Below are positions 17,863-26,368 of a stretch of 64,000 nucleotides of DNA, piece after piece. The stretch is from contig NZ_CP016364.1 in the NCBI RefSeq assembly GCF_001888185.1, positions 3,534,001 through 3,598,000 of the forward strand, in the 5' to 3' direction. The position numbers and the translations under genes are program-made. Under the pieces are notes generated by a model. The model did no database searches. It had not been told where the DNA came from and was given only the letters and a program-made list of their open reading frames with translations. Each line of letters starts with the position of its first letter. Positions within the stretch are counted from its first letter, which is position 1. Source of the DNA: Phaeobacter porticola. Its GTDB lineage: Bacteria; Pseudomonadota; Alphaproteobacteria; Rhodobacterales; Rhodobacteraceae.

Positions 17863-18451
17863 CCTTCTAACACGTTTGACCGGCGCGCTGGGCGTAGACG
17901 GACCGGGATCAACTGATTTCGACCTAAACCCTGATGTTGCCCTGCCCGCCGATCGCAAATTGCGCCCGGCGGGCGTCCTCGTGGCGATCAGCACTGTCGA
18001 TGGTGACCCACGTGTTATCCTGACAAAACGTTCCTCTGCGCTGAAACATCACCCCGGCCAGATCGCGTTTGCTGGCGGAAAACAAGATGAGGGTGACGCC
18101 AGCGTTGCCGATGCTGCCCTGCGAGAGGCATGGGAGGAGATAGGACTACCACGCCATTTTCCGCGGATCCTTGGGCATCTGCCGCAGCATGAGACGGTCA
18201 CAGGTTTCGTTGTGACACCGGTGGTTGGGCTGATTGATCAGAAGTTTGACATCAAAGCCGAGGCTGGCGAGGTGGCAGAAGTCTTTAGCGTTCCATTGGC
18301 GTATTTGTGTGATCCTACGAACTATCAGATTCAATCGCGACGCTGGCGCGGTGTGAGACGCCATTATTTTGCGGTTCCCTACGGTCCGTACTACATCTGG
18401 GGGGCAACGGCGCGGATGTTGCGCGGTCTTGCCGAACGGATGCAACCATGA
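17855..18451 (+). CDS. CoA pyrophosphatase (NudL-type Nudix hydrolase)
   Basis: 198 residues. The stretch LTKRSSALKHHPGQIAFAGG just before the Nudix box is the signature of the CoA-diphosphatase subfamily; the box itself is GGKQDEGD followed by LREAWEEIGL. These enzymes cleave CoA to 4'-phosphopantetheine and 3',5'-ADP. The frame extends upstream to 17819, but the GTG at 17855 has an AAAAGGG ribosome site at good spacing and overlaps the hslO stop by eight bases. cca starts in its stop codon (ATGA), so translation is coupled at both ends. Confidence 0.88.
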   Translation: MPDLLTRLTGALGVDGPGSTDFDLNPDVALPADRKLRPAGVLVAISTVDGDPRVILTKRSSALKHHPGQIAFAGGKQDEGDASVADAALREAWEEIGLPRHFPRILGHLPQHETVTGFVVTPVVGLIDQKFDIKAEAGEVAEVFSVPLAYLCDPTNYQIQSRRWRGVRRHYFAVPYGPYYIWGATARMLRGLAERMQP

Positions 18452-19602
18452 CCCGGATCGTTGCACCTTGGCTGGATGACCCCGCTACTCAGTTCGTCTG
18501 TGAGACCCTGACCAATGGTGGGGCAGACCTATATTTTGTTGGCGGCTGTGTGCGCAACGCTTTGCTGACTGCACCAGTGTCTGATCTTGATCTGTCGACC
18601 AATGTACCGCCTCAGCGTATCATTGAGCTGGCAGAGGCTGCCGGAATCAAAGCCATCCCAACTGGTGTTGATCATGGCACCGTGACGCTGGTGCATCACA
18701 GCATCCCCTATGAGATCACGACGTTCCGCCGGGATGTGGCCACTGATGGTCGGCGCGCCGTTGTTGCCTTTGCCGAGACGATCACGGAAGACGCCGCGCG
18801 GCGAGATTTCACAATGAATGCGTTATATGCCCGTCCGGATGGCTTGCTGGTCGATCCGCTAAATGGATTGCCAGATTTGCGGGCGGGAGTGGTGCGTTTT
18901 ATTGGAACCGCCGCAAACCGTATCTGCGAGGATTACCTGCGCTCCCTGCGCTATTTTCGGTTTCATGCCTGGTATGGCAATCCAGCTGCGGGGTTCGATC
19001 CGGACGCATTGTCTGCCATCGCCGAGAATCTGGATGGGATAGACACGTTGTCGCGTGAACGGGTCGGGGCTGAGTTGCTCAAGCTGCTCGCGGCGCCAGA
19101 CCCGGCACCCTCAATCGCGGTAATGCGGCAGATAGGGTTACTACAACTGATTCTGCCTGGAAGCGATGATCGGGCTCTCGCGCCATTGACCCATCTTGAG
19201 AATGATACAGCTATTGACCCTCTTCGACGCCTCGCAGCGCTGGGTGGTGAGACACCGAGACAGGCTTTGCGGTTGAGTAAGGCCCAGGCCGCAGAGGTGC
19301 AGTTGCTCCGTGGTGCGGCTAGCGGAACAGACGGATCTGCGGCACTGGCCTATCATCATGGTGACACGACAGCGCGCAGCGTCGCGCTGCTGCGCGCTGC
19401 ACTGTTGGAGATGCCAGTTTCATCTAAGTTAGAGGCTGAAATCAGCCTGGGGGCAGCGGCCGTATTCCCGATTTCGGCTAAGGATTTGATGCCGGAATTG
19501 CAAGGCCCAGCCCTGGGGGCAGCGCTCAAATCACTGCAGCAGGAATGGATCGCTTCGGGCTTTTCGCTGGACCGTGACGCTTTGCTGCGGCGTTTACAGT
19601 GA
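18448..19602 (+). CDS. cca: tRNA nucleotidyltransferase (CCA-adding type)
   Basis: The class II polymerase-beta-like enzyme that adds or repairs the CCA end of tRNA. Visible motifs are FVGGCVRNALL, the catalytic SDLDLSTN (D-x-D) and RRDFTMNALYA, followed by the RNA-binding head RICEDYLRSLRYFRF. 384 residues is a normal short form without an HD domain. It starts inside the stop of the Nudix gene (ATGA) and ends the hslO operon; 105 bases later a micro-ORF begins. Confidence 0.93.
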   Translation: MTRIVAPWLDDPATQFVCETLTNGGADLYFVGGCVRNALLTAPVSDLDLSTNVPPQRIIELAEAAGIKAIPTGVDHGTVTLVHHSIPYEITTFRRDVATDGRRAVVAFAETITEDAARRDFTMNALYARPDGLLVDPLNGLPDLRAGVVRFIGTAANRICEDYLRSLRYFRFHAWYGNPAAGFDPDALSAIAENLDGIDTLSRERVGAELLKLLAAPDPAPSIAVMRQIGLLQLILPGSDDRALAPLTHLENDTAIDPLRRLAALGGETPRQALRLSKAQAAEVQLLRGAASGTDGSAALAYHHGDTTARSVALLRAALLEMPVSSKLEAEISLGAAAVFPISAKDLMPELQGPALGAALKSLQQEWIASGFSLDRDALLRRLQ

Positions 19603-19707
19603 TCAGCCGTCTCTAACCTTTTGCTGTAAAAAGGGGTGACAGAGTAGATTTTTTTTCCTACCCATAAGAGGCAAATTCGGAACCACCTCAGGACGGGAGG
19701 AATACGC

Positions 19708-19734
19708 ATGTACTACGGGATCTGGCACGACTGA
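19708..19734 (+). CDS. Candidate leader peptide MYYGIWHD before the ABC exporter pair
   Basis: An eight-codon reading frame (MYYGIWHD, stop TGA) has the best Shine-Dalgarno site of this area, GGGAGGAA, five bases before its ATG. Two hairpins follow at once and the ABC exporter gene starts 92 bases after its stop. A strong ribosome site on a tiny frame followed by RNA stems is the layout of attenuation or translation-coupled leaders. Tyr-Tyr and Trp-His codons could be the sensing positions. This is inference; no expression data are available. Confidence 0.45.
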   Translation: MYYGIWHD

Positions 19735-19746
19735 CGCCTGACCTGT

Positions 19747-19782
19747 CCGACAACTGAGTCGGGAGGCCACGGCATTGGCCTC
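19747..19782 (+). other. Two adjacent RNA hairpins in the ABC exporter leader
   Basis: CCGAC (19747-19751) pairs with GTCGG (19758-19762), and right after it GAGGCCA (19763-19769) pairs with TGGCCTC (19776-19782). The second stem is not followed by a T-run, so it is a weak terminator at best. Both lie between the micro-ORF stop and the ABC start codon. Confidence 0.55.
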
Positions 19783-19826
19783 TATTCGCATGACTATTCC
19801 TAATGCTCATATTCTGGAGCACCCGC

Positions 19827-21665
19827 ATGTTTCGTTTTTTCGAGAACCTTATCGACCCCTATTGTGACTACCCAGAGACCAACACGCCGCCACAGCGGTT
19901 GTGGCCGTTTCTGAAAGACTATTCGCAGCCTTTCAAAAAGGTGTTTGCCGTAACGGCGTTGATGTCTGTGATCGTTGCGGCCGTTGAGATTGGTCTTATC
20001 CATTATATGGGGCGTGTTGTTGACCTGCTCTCGGGGGAGCCCGCAGAGGTTTGGCAGACCTACGGTACCGAATTGATCTTTCTGGCGGTGTTTATCCTGA
20101 CGGTCCGCCCGATATTGCAACTGTTTGATGTGCTGTTGTTGAACAACGCTATCCTTCCGAATTTTGGCACGCTGATCCGTTGGCGGTCACACAAACATGT
20201 CCTGCGGCAGTCAGTGGGCTGGTTCGAGAATGATTTTGCAGGGCGTATCGCAAACCGCATCATGCAGACGCCTCCGGCGGCTGGAGAGGTGGTGTTTCAG
20301 GTTTTTGACGCGATCACTTTCGCCCTTGCCTATCTGGTTGGTGCAGCCTTGTTGCTGTGGCTTGCCGATGTACGTCTGATGGTGCCGCTGTTACTCTGGT
20401 TCGCATTGTACGGGGTGTTGATCCGTTGGACGGTGCGCCGTGTTGGGCCTGCCAGTCAGGCGGCATCAGATGCGCGGTCAACCGTGACGGGCCGTGTGGT
20501 GGACAGTTATTCCAACATTCATTCGGTCAAGATGTTTGCGCATCACGATACCGAACTTAGCTACGCAAAGGAGGCGATCGAAGGAACGCGCAAGACATTT
20601 CAGGCGGAAATGCGGCTCTATACTATTATGGACGCGGCATTGGTGACGCTGAACGGACTGTTGATCGTGGGTGTTGTTGGTTGGGCCATCCTTTTGTGGA
20701 TGCAAGGGCTGGCCTCGGTTGGGGCGGTTGCCGCTGCGACTGCGCTAACGCTGCGATTAAATGCAATGACCGGTTGGATCATGTGGGCATTGACCACGTT
20801 TTTCCGCCAGCTTGGTGTTGTCGCCGAAGGGATGGAGACCATCGCACAGCCGATCGATCTGGTCGATGTCGCTAATGCCAAACCGCTTGATCTGCGCAAG
20901 GGGCAGCTGGAACTGCGGGATCTATCCCACCATTATGGGCGTGGTTCCGGTGGTCTGGACAAGATCAATCTGATGATTCGATCGGGTGAAAAGATTGGGC
21001 TGATCGGGCGATCCGGTGCCGGGAAATCGACGCTGGTGAAGCTGCTGCTGCGATTTTATGATCCAGAGGGTGGTCAGATCCTGATCGATGGTCAGGATAT
21101 CAGGGCGGTCACGCAGGACAGTTTGCGCAGCCAGATTGGAATGGTGCAGCAGGATAGTGCGCTGTTGCACCGCTCGGTGCGCGAGAACCTGCTCTATGGT
21201 CGCCCTAACGCAAGTGAGTCTGCAATGATTGAGGCAGCCTCGCAGGCGCGGGCCCATGATTTCATCCTTGATCTGGAGGATCCACAGGGACGGACGGGTT
21301 ATGATGCCCATGTCGGCGAACGCGGAGTGAAATTGTCAGGTGGGCAACGCCAACGGGTAACCCTAGCGCGGGTGATCCTGAAGGATGCGCCAATCCTAGT
21401 GTTGGACGAGGCGACCTCGGCGCTGGATTCAGAGGTGGAGGCAGAGATCCAGCAGACGCTTTATGGCATGATGCAAGGCAAGACTGTGATCGCTATCGCG
21501 CACCGCTTGTCCACTATCGCACAGATGGATCGCATCCTGGTTCTGGACGATGGTCGGATTGTCGAAGAAGGTACCCATGACGTGCTTTTGCGTTCAGAAG
21601 GCCTATATGCCCAGTTCTGGGCGCGGCAATCCGGTGGCTTCCTGAACACTGAGGCAGCAGAATGA
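19827..21665 (+). CDS. ABC exporter, fused permease-ATPase half (first of a pair)
   Basis: 612 residues: a six-helix exporter membrane domain (about 40-330) followed by an ATPase with Walker A GRSGAGKST, signature LSGGQRQR, Walker B ILVLDEATSALDSE and an H-loop AIAHRLST. It resembles MsbA/multidrug-type exporters. The ATG at 19827 (MFRFFENLIDPY) has GGAG upstream and matches family starts; the frame itself opens at 19803. The second half overlaps its stop (ATGA), so the transporter is probably a heterodimer of the two. The exported substrate is unknown. Confidence 0.92.
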   Translation: MFRFFENLIDPYCDYPETNTPPQRLWPFLKDYSQPFKKVFAVTALMSVIVAAVEIGLIHYMGRVVDLLSGEPAEVWQTYGTELIFLAVFILTVRPILQLFDVLLLNNAILPNFGTLIRWRSHKHVLRQSVGWFENDFAGRIANRIMQTPPAAGEVVFQVFDAITFALAYLVGAALLLWLADVRLMVPLLLWFALYGVLIRWTVRRVGPASQAASDARSTVTGRVVDSYSNIHSVKMFAHHDTELSYAKEAIEGTRKTFQAEMRLYTIMDAALVTLNGLLIVGVVGWAILLWMQGLASVGAVAAATALTLRLNAMTGWIMWALTTFFRQLGVVAEGMETIAQPIDLVDVANAKPLDLRKGQLELRDLSHHYGRGSGGLDKINLMIRSGEKIGLIGRSGAGKSTLVKLLLRFYDPEGGQILIDGQDIRAVTQDSLRSQIGMVQQDSALLHRSVRENLLYGRPNASESAMIEAASQARAHDFILDLEDPQGRTGYDAHVGERGVKLSGGQRQRVTLARVILKDAPILVLDEATSALDSEVEAEIQQTLYGMMQGKTVIAIAHRLSTIAQMDRILVLDDGRIVEEGTHDVLLRSEGLYAQFWARQSGGFLNTEAAE

Positions 21666-23530
21666 GACTTGGAAATCTGATCGACGCATTCCAACCGGCC
21701 AAAGGCCCCCCACCAGATCGGCTGGGGGCCTTTTTACGATGGTGTCTGTCGGGGGCCTGGCCAATGCTTGTGCTTGCGGCGTTGTGCTCGGCACTGGCCG
21801 GTGGGATGGAAGCGGGGACCGCCTACATTTTGGGTCTTGTGATTGATACTGCAATCTCCAGTGGACCAGAGCAGTTCTTTTCCGCCGGGAATATAGTGAT
21901 CATCGTCGGGGGGCTTGGGTTTTTCATATTCCTGCGTCCAGTTCTCTTTGGCCTGTCTGCAGCCTCAAACGCCATCATCGTTCAGCCCAATGTCAATCCA
22001 CTGGTGCTGTCGCGGCTCAATCGCTGGACAATGGGGCAGTCGGTGCGCTTCTTTGATGATGATTTTGCGGGGCGTATCGCACAGAAACAAATGCAGACAG
22101 CGAATGCTGTCACGTCAGTCGCGGTTGAAGTTATCAATGTCGTAGCTTTTGCGCTGGCCTCGCTCTTGGGGGCTTTGGCATTGTTGGGGGCAATTGACTG
22201 GCGCATCACTGGATTGTTCATGGTGTGGCTTGTTGGCTACTTTGCGACAATCCGCTGGTTTTTACCACGAGTCCGACAACGCTCCGCCGCGCGAGCTGGC
22301 GCACGGGCGATGGTATCGGGGCAGGTGGTTGATACGATCACTAACATCAAGACCGTCAAACTGTTTGCACATGCCGATCATGAGGAAAGCACCGCACAGA
22401 ACGCGATGGCTGATTTTCGCAGTAAGGCACTTCATTTTGGCTATCTCTCGGCAACGTTTCGCTTTTGCCTGATGACATTGGCTGGTTTTCTGCCGGTACT
22501 GCTGATCGGGGCGACACTGATGTTGTGGCAGGACGGTCTGGCAAGTGAGGGAGATATTGTTGCGGCAGGGGCCGTGTCAGTCCGTATCGCACAAATGACG
22601 GGTTGGGTCAGTTTTACTCTGATGGCCATCTATGCCAACATCGGTGAAATCGAAAACGGTATGAAGACCCTAACGCGCCCTGACCGCGTTGAGGATCAGG
22701 GCGCAGCAAAGGTGTTAGATGTTTCCGATGGTCAGATAGAATTCCAAAACACCGGCTTTGCCTACGGACGTGATGTAGGCGGTATTCAGGATATCTCACT
22801 CACTATTCAGCCGGGTGAAAAGCTGGGCATTGTCGGGGCGTCTGGTGCTGGAAAATCCACGCTGGTTTCTCTGCTGCTGCGGCTCTACGACGGGGAGAAT
22901 GGCCGTATCCTGATCGATAGGCAGGATATCTCTGGGGTCACTCAAGACTCTTTGCGCCGCAAAATCGGTATGGTCACGCAAGAAACCGCAATGTTCAATC
23001 GCTCGGCCCGTGAGAACATTCTTTACGGTCGCCCCGACGCCAGTGAGCTGGAGTTGATCGCTGCGGCTCGCAAGGCAGAGGCGCATGAATTCATTGAGCA
23101 GCTGGCGGATGGGCAAGGCCGTACTGGGTATGATGCCTATCTGGGTGAGCGTGGTGTGAAACTATCAGGTGGGCAGCGTCAGCGCATTGCTCTGGCCCGC
23201 GCCATTCTGAAGGATGCACCGATCCTGGTACTGGATGAGGCCACGTCGGCACTTGATTCCGAAGTTGAAGCAGCCATTCAGGCGGCGCTAGAGCGGGTAA
23301 TGGAAGGGAAGACCGTGCTGGCAATTGCCCACCGATTGTCAACGCTGAGCGAGATGGACCGTATTGTTGTAATGGAACAGGGCCGTATCGCGGAGGTGGG
23401 CACACATGACGCGCTGCTTGCGCAGAACGGGCTATACGCAAAATTCTGGTCGCGCCAGTCCGGTGGGTTCATTCGCACTGAAGAGAATGATGATATGCGC
23501 AGTTTGACCCCGCAGGATGCGGCAGAATAG
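21662..23530 (+). CDS. ABC exporter, fused permease-ATPase half (second of a pair)
   Basis: 622 residues with the same plan as the preceding gene: exporter membrane domain, Walker A GASGAGKST, signature LSGGQRQR, Walker B ILVLDEATSALDSE and AIAHRLST. Both ATPase sites look intact, so the dimer should have two active sites rather than one degenerate site. The two proteins are clearly paralogous, with near-identical strings such as FWSRQSGGF/FWARQSGGF at their ends, which points to tandem duplication. Its ATG overlaps the stop of the first half. Confidence 0.92.
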   Translation: MRLGNLIDAFQPAKGPPPDRLGAFLRWCLSGAWPMLVLAALCSALAGGMEAGTAYILGLVIDTAISSGPEQFFSAGNIVIIVGGLGFFIFLRPVLFGLSAASNAIIVQPNVNPLVLSRLNRWTMGQSVRFFDDDFAGRIAQKQMQTANAVTSVAVEVINVVAFALASLLGALALLGAIDWRITGLFMVWLVGYFATIRWFLPRVRQRSAARAGARAMVSGQVVDTITNIKTVKLFAHADHEESTAQNAMADFRSKALHFGYLSATFRFCLMTLAGFLPVLLIGATLMLWQDGLASEGDIVAAGAVSVRIAQMTGWVSFTLMAIYANIGEIENGMKTLTRPDRVEDQGAAKVLDVSDGQIEFQNTGFAYGRDVGGIQDISLTIQPGEKLGIVGASGAGKSTLVSLLLRLYDGENGRILIDRQDISGVTQDSLRRKIGMVTQETAMFNRSARENILYGRPDASELELIAAARKAEAHEFIEQLADGQGRTGYDAYLGERGVKLSGGQRQRIALARAILKDAPILVLDEATSALDSEVEAAIQAALERVMEGKTVLAIAHRLSTLSEMDRIVVMEQGRIAEVGTHDALLAQNGLYAKFWSRQSGGFIRTEENDDMRSLTPQDAAE

Positions 23531-23590
23531 GCGCGGGCCGCAGTTGAAGTCGCAATAGCGGTACTGGGACTGCGCATTTCCCTTTTGCCT

Positions 23591-23622
23591 GTCATGGTCG
23601 CAGGGTATTCAGCGACCATGAC
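23591..23622 (+). promoter_or_regulatory. Perfect inverted repeat covering the methyltransferase start codon
   Basis: GTCATGGTCGC (23591-23601) and GCGACCATGAC (23612-23622) are exact reverse complements separated by ten bases. In mRNA the stem would enclose the start codon (ATG at 23618) and expose AGGG in the loop. It could be a translation-control hairpin or a dimeric operator. Confidence 0.6.
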
Positions 23623-24865
23623 ACATGCAGCCAGAACCACAGCTACAATCACACGTCTTGGCCATCAGGGCGATGGCGTTGCCGAAGGCCCGCTTTTTGC
23701 GCCACGCACCCTTCCAGGGGAAGTGGTGACCGGAATTCGCGACGGCCATCAGTTAACAGATATTCGCGTCGAAACCCCATCAGAGATGCGGGTTCAAGCG
23801 CCTTGTCGGCATTATAAATCCTGCGGGGGTTGCCAGTTGCAGCATGCCGAAGACGGGTTTGTCGCTGCTTGGAAGGTCGAGATTGTACGCAATGCGTTGG
23901 CGGCACAGGGGCTAGAGACAGAGTTTCGCCCGATCGTCACTTCGGCGCCGCGAACACGCCGCCGTGCCGCCCTGTCGGTGCGCCGCACAAAAAAAGGGGC
24001 GATGGCAGGATTTCACGGCCGTGCCTCTGATGTGATCACCGAAATTCCCGATTGCCAGCTGCTGGTTCCTGAGTTGATCGACGCCATTCCCATGGCCGAG
24101 GCGCTGGCAATGGCCGGGGCAAGCCGCAAGGCGCCACTCTCTGTGACCGTGACGCTCTCTGAAGCTGGGCTGGACGTTCTGGCAACCAACGGCAAACCGC
24201 TGGACGGCCCGCTGCGGATTGCGCTGGCGCAGGTTGTTGAGGGGCATCACATCGCCCGCCTTACTTGGGAAGATGAGTTGATTGGAATGGAGCAGCCGCC
24301 GACGCAGCCCTTTGGCCCTGCCCACGTCTGCCCGCCACCGGGTGCCTTCTTGCAGGCCACGCGTGATGGTGAAGCTGCGCTACTGGCGGCAGTCGAGGAC
24401 TGTGTGAAAGGGGCGAAGCGGATCGTCGATCTGTTTGCGGGCTGCGGTACCTTCAGCTTGCCACTGGCCTGTAACGCCGAAATTCACGCCGTCGAAGGAG
24501 AGGGTGTGATGCTGCAGGCTCTTGATGCTGGGTGGCGGCAGGCGAGGGGGTTGAAGAAAGTTACAACCGAAACCCGCGATCTGTTTCGGAATCCCCTTTT
24601 GCCTGAGGATCTCAATCCTTTTGGTACAGAATTTGCCGCAGCGGTGATTGATCCGCCTCGCGCCGGAGCAGAGGCACAGGCCGTGCAGTTGGCTGCGGCC
24701 AAAACCAAACGGGTAGCATATGTATCCTGTAATCCTGTGACCTTTGCGCGCGATGCAAAGATCCTGACCGATGGTGGGTATCGATTGGATTGGGTGCAGG
24801 TTGTAGATCAATTCCGCTGGTCCTCGCACACGGAGCTTGCGGCCAGCTTTTCCTATGTGGGGTGA
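23618..24865 (+). CDS. TrmA/RlmD-family RNA (uracil-5-)-methyltransferase
   Basis: About 415 residues. It belongs to the SAM-dependent RNA uracil C5-methyltransferases that modify 23S rRNA or tRNA. The iron-sulfur cysteines are visible in CRHYKSCGGCQLQH plus a later Cys near PDCQLL; the SAM site is VDLFAGCGTFSLPLA; the catalytic loop ends in YVSCNPVTFARD, whose Cys attacks uracil. A short TRAM-like region opens the protein. The start at 23618 lies in an inverted repeat. Which RNA it modifies is uncertain; RlmD/RlmC-like is the best guess. Confidence 0.88.
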   Translation: MTHAARTTATITRLGHQGDGVAEGPLFAPRTLPGEVVTGIRDGHQLTDIRVETPSEMRVQAPCRHYKSCGGCQLQHAEDGFVAAWKVEIVRNALAAQGLETEFRPIVTSAPRTRRRAALSVRRTKKGAMAGFHGRASDVITEIPDCQLLVPELIDAIPMAEALAMAGASRKAPLSVTVTLSEAGLDVLATNGKPLDGPLRIALAQVVEGHHIARLTWEDELIGMEQPPTQPFGPAHVCPPPGAFLQATRDGEAALLAAVEDCVKGAKRIVDLFAGCGTFSLPLACNAEIHAVEGEGVMLQALDAGWRQARGLKKVTTETRDLFRNPLLPEDLNPFGTEFAAAVIDPPRAGAEAQAVQLAAAKTKRVAYVSCNPVTFARDAKILTDGGYRLDWVQVVDQFRWSSHTELAASFSYVG

Positions 24866-24869
24866 ACCA

Positions 24870-25679
24870 GTGACCATCAGCGCAGAACAGACACTACTCC
24901 AGCGGCTTGGTTCGATATTGGCGAGTGACCGCTTTGGCAATTTTATTACGGCTGTGATTCTGATTAATGCCGTCACGCTGGGAATGGAGACATCTGAAAC
25001 GGTCATGTCCCGCGTTGGGCCTGTTGTCCTATTTGTTGATCAGCTCTGCCTGGCGATTTTCGTGGTCGAGCTGCTGGCCAAACTTCTGGTCCAGAGACAT
25101 CGCTTTTTCCTGCGCGGATGGAATCTCTTTGATTTTGTTATTGTCAGCATCGCCTTTGTGCCGGGGGCACAGGGCATGTCAGTGCTGCGGGCGTTGCGGA
25201 TTTTGCGTGTGCTGCGGGTGATTTCTGTCGCGCCGCGTCTGCGCCGTGTTGTCGAGGGGTTCATTACCGCGCTGCCGGGCATGGGGTCGGTATTCCTGCT
25301 AATGGCAATCATCTTTTATATCGGCTCTGTTATCGCGACCAAGCTCTTCGCTGACAGCTTTCCTGAATGGTTTGGCAGTCTCGCGCTCAGTGCGTATTCG
25401 CTGTTTCAAATAATGACGCTGGAAAGCTGGTCGATGGGGATCGTGCGCCCTGTGATGGAGATCTATCCCTATGCTTGGGCCTTCTTTGTGCCATTTATTA
25501 TGGTCACGACTTTTGCGGTGGTGAACCTGCTGGTCGGCCTGATTGTGAACTCAATGCAGGATGCACACAGCGAGGAAGAGGGCGAGCGGACCGATGCCTA
25601 TCGCGATCTGGTTCTGGCCAGATTAGAGGCAATTGAGCAGCAGGTTACCGCGCTTAGCCCGCCGAACGAGAAGAAGTGA
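24870..25679 (+). CDS. Bacterial voltage-gated sodium channel (NaChBac/NaVSp type)
   Basis: A tetrameric inner-membrane sodium channel, 269 residues with six helices. S4 carries arginines every third residue (RALRILRVLRVISV). The selectivity filter is TLESWSM (183-189), the form of the well-studied Roseobacter-group channels. A coiled-coil tail (EEEGERTDAYRDLVLARLEA) would hold the tetramer together. I chose the GTG at 24870 because GGGGTGA lies just before it; an ATG at 24855 inside the preceding gene is the alternative. Roles suggested for the family are sodium homeostasis and flagellar behaviour. Confidence 0.93.
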   Translation: MTISAEQTLLQRLGSILASDRFGNFITAVILINAVTLGMETSETVMSRVGPVVLFVDQLCLAIFVVELLAKLLVQRHRFFLRGWNLFDFVIVSIAFVPGAQGMSVLRALRILRVLRVISVAPRLRRVVEGFITALPGMGSVFLLMAIIFYIGSVIATKLFADSFPEWFGSLALSAYSLFQIMTLESWSMGIVRPVMEIYPYAWAFFVPFIMVTTFAVVNLLVGLIVNSMQDAHSEEEGERTDAYRDLVLARLEAIEQQVTALSPPNEKK

Positions 25680-25743
25680 TTATGAAATCTCCGACCACCA
25701 TAGTAGTTGGAAATTGAGGCAAATCAGGCAGAGACCTATAATA

Positions 25744-26262
25744 ATGGACAGACGCACATTTGGATTGGGCGCGGCGGCGACCCTTGGTTTGGCGGGGTGT
25801 AGCTCCGGGCCGAGCAAATTTCGCAGCTATAACGGGCCCGAGGTGACATCGGTTGTGGTCAACAAAGGCGCACGCAAGGTCTATCTACTTCACAATGCAG
25901 AAGTCCTTCGTGAATATGAGATGGAGCTTGGCTTTGCACCGCTTGGCCATAAGGCGATCGAGGGAGATGGCAAGACGCCCGAAGGCACCTACTTGATCGA
26001 CCGCCGAAACCCCAACAGCCGCTATCATCTATCAATTGGGATTTCGTATCCCAATGCCCAAGACCGGGCCAAGGCCGCTGCGGCGGGTAAAAAGCCGGGT
26101 GGAGAGATCTTTATTCACGGGGAACCGAACGATGCTCGCCAACGCAAGCGCGCGTCGCGGGTGGATGATTGGACCGCTGGTTGCATCGCGGTGACCAATG
26201 ACGAGATCGAGGAAATTTACGCCATGGTTCGGGATGGCACGCCCATCACGTTGCGCCCCTGA
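25744..26262 (+). CDS. L,D-transpeptidase lipoprotein (YkuD domain)
   Basis: 172 residues. The N-terminus MDRRTFGLGAAATLGLAGC combines a twin-arginine-like start with a lipobox ending at C19, so the protein is probably an anchored periplasmic lipoprotein. The YkuD catalytic site is H125 (IHGEPND) and C147 (WTAGCIAV). These enzymes make 3-3 peptidoglycan crosslinks or attach proteins to peptidoglycan. The frame opens at 25633 but the ATG at 25744 begins the signal sequence. It lies 64 bases after the sodium channel gene. Confidence 0.9.
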   Translation: MDRRTFGLGAAATLGLAGCSSGPSKFRSYNGPEVTSVVVNKGARKVYLLHNAEVLREYEMELGFAPLGHKAIEGDGKTPEGTYLIDRRNPNSRYHLSIGISYPNAQDRAKAAAAGKKPGGEIFIHGEPNDARQRKRASRVDDWTAGCIAVTNDEIEEIYAMVRDGTPITLRP

Positions 26263-26305
26263 TACATCGCTCAGCTGCAACTGGTGTGGCAGTCGAGACT
26301 GGCGA

Positions 26306-26350
26306 ATGAAAGAGGCCCGATCAGCCAAATGGTGATCGGGCCTCTTTCAT
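26306..26350. terminator. Strong bidirectional terminator
   Basis: An 18-base-pair perfect stem, ATGAAAGAGGCCCGATCA (26306-26323) against its complement (26333-26350), with a nine-base loop. A-rich and T-rich ends on either side let it stop both the L,D-transpeptidase transcript and the convergent CAP gene. Confidence 0.85.
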
Positions 26351-26368
26351 GCTGCGTTATGGCAGGGC

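Noticed and set aside
19735-19802. TGA read-through of the micro-ORF into an in-frame stretch of 22 codons before TAA at 19800
   Set aside because: Nothing indicates selenocysteine insertion or stop-codon read-through; the stretch mainly consists of the hairpins.
19827-23530. ABC pair as a transporter with one degenerate ATP site
   Set aside because: Both halves keep Walker A, LSGGQ, Walker B glutamate and the H-loop histidine.
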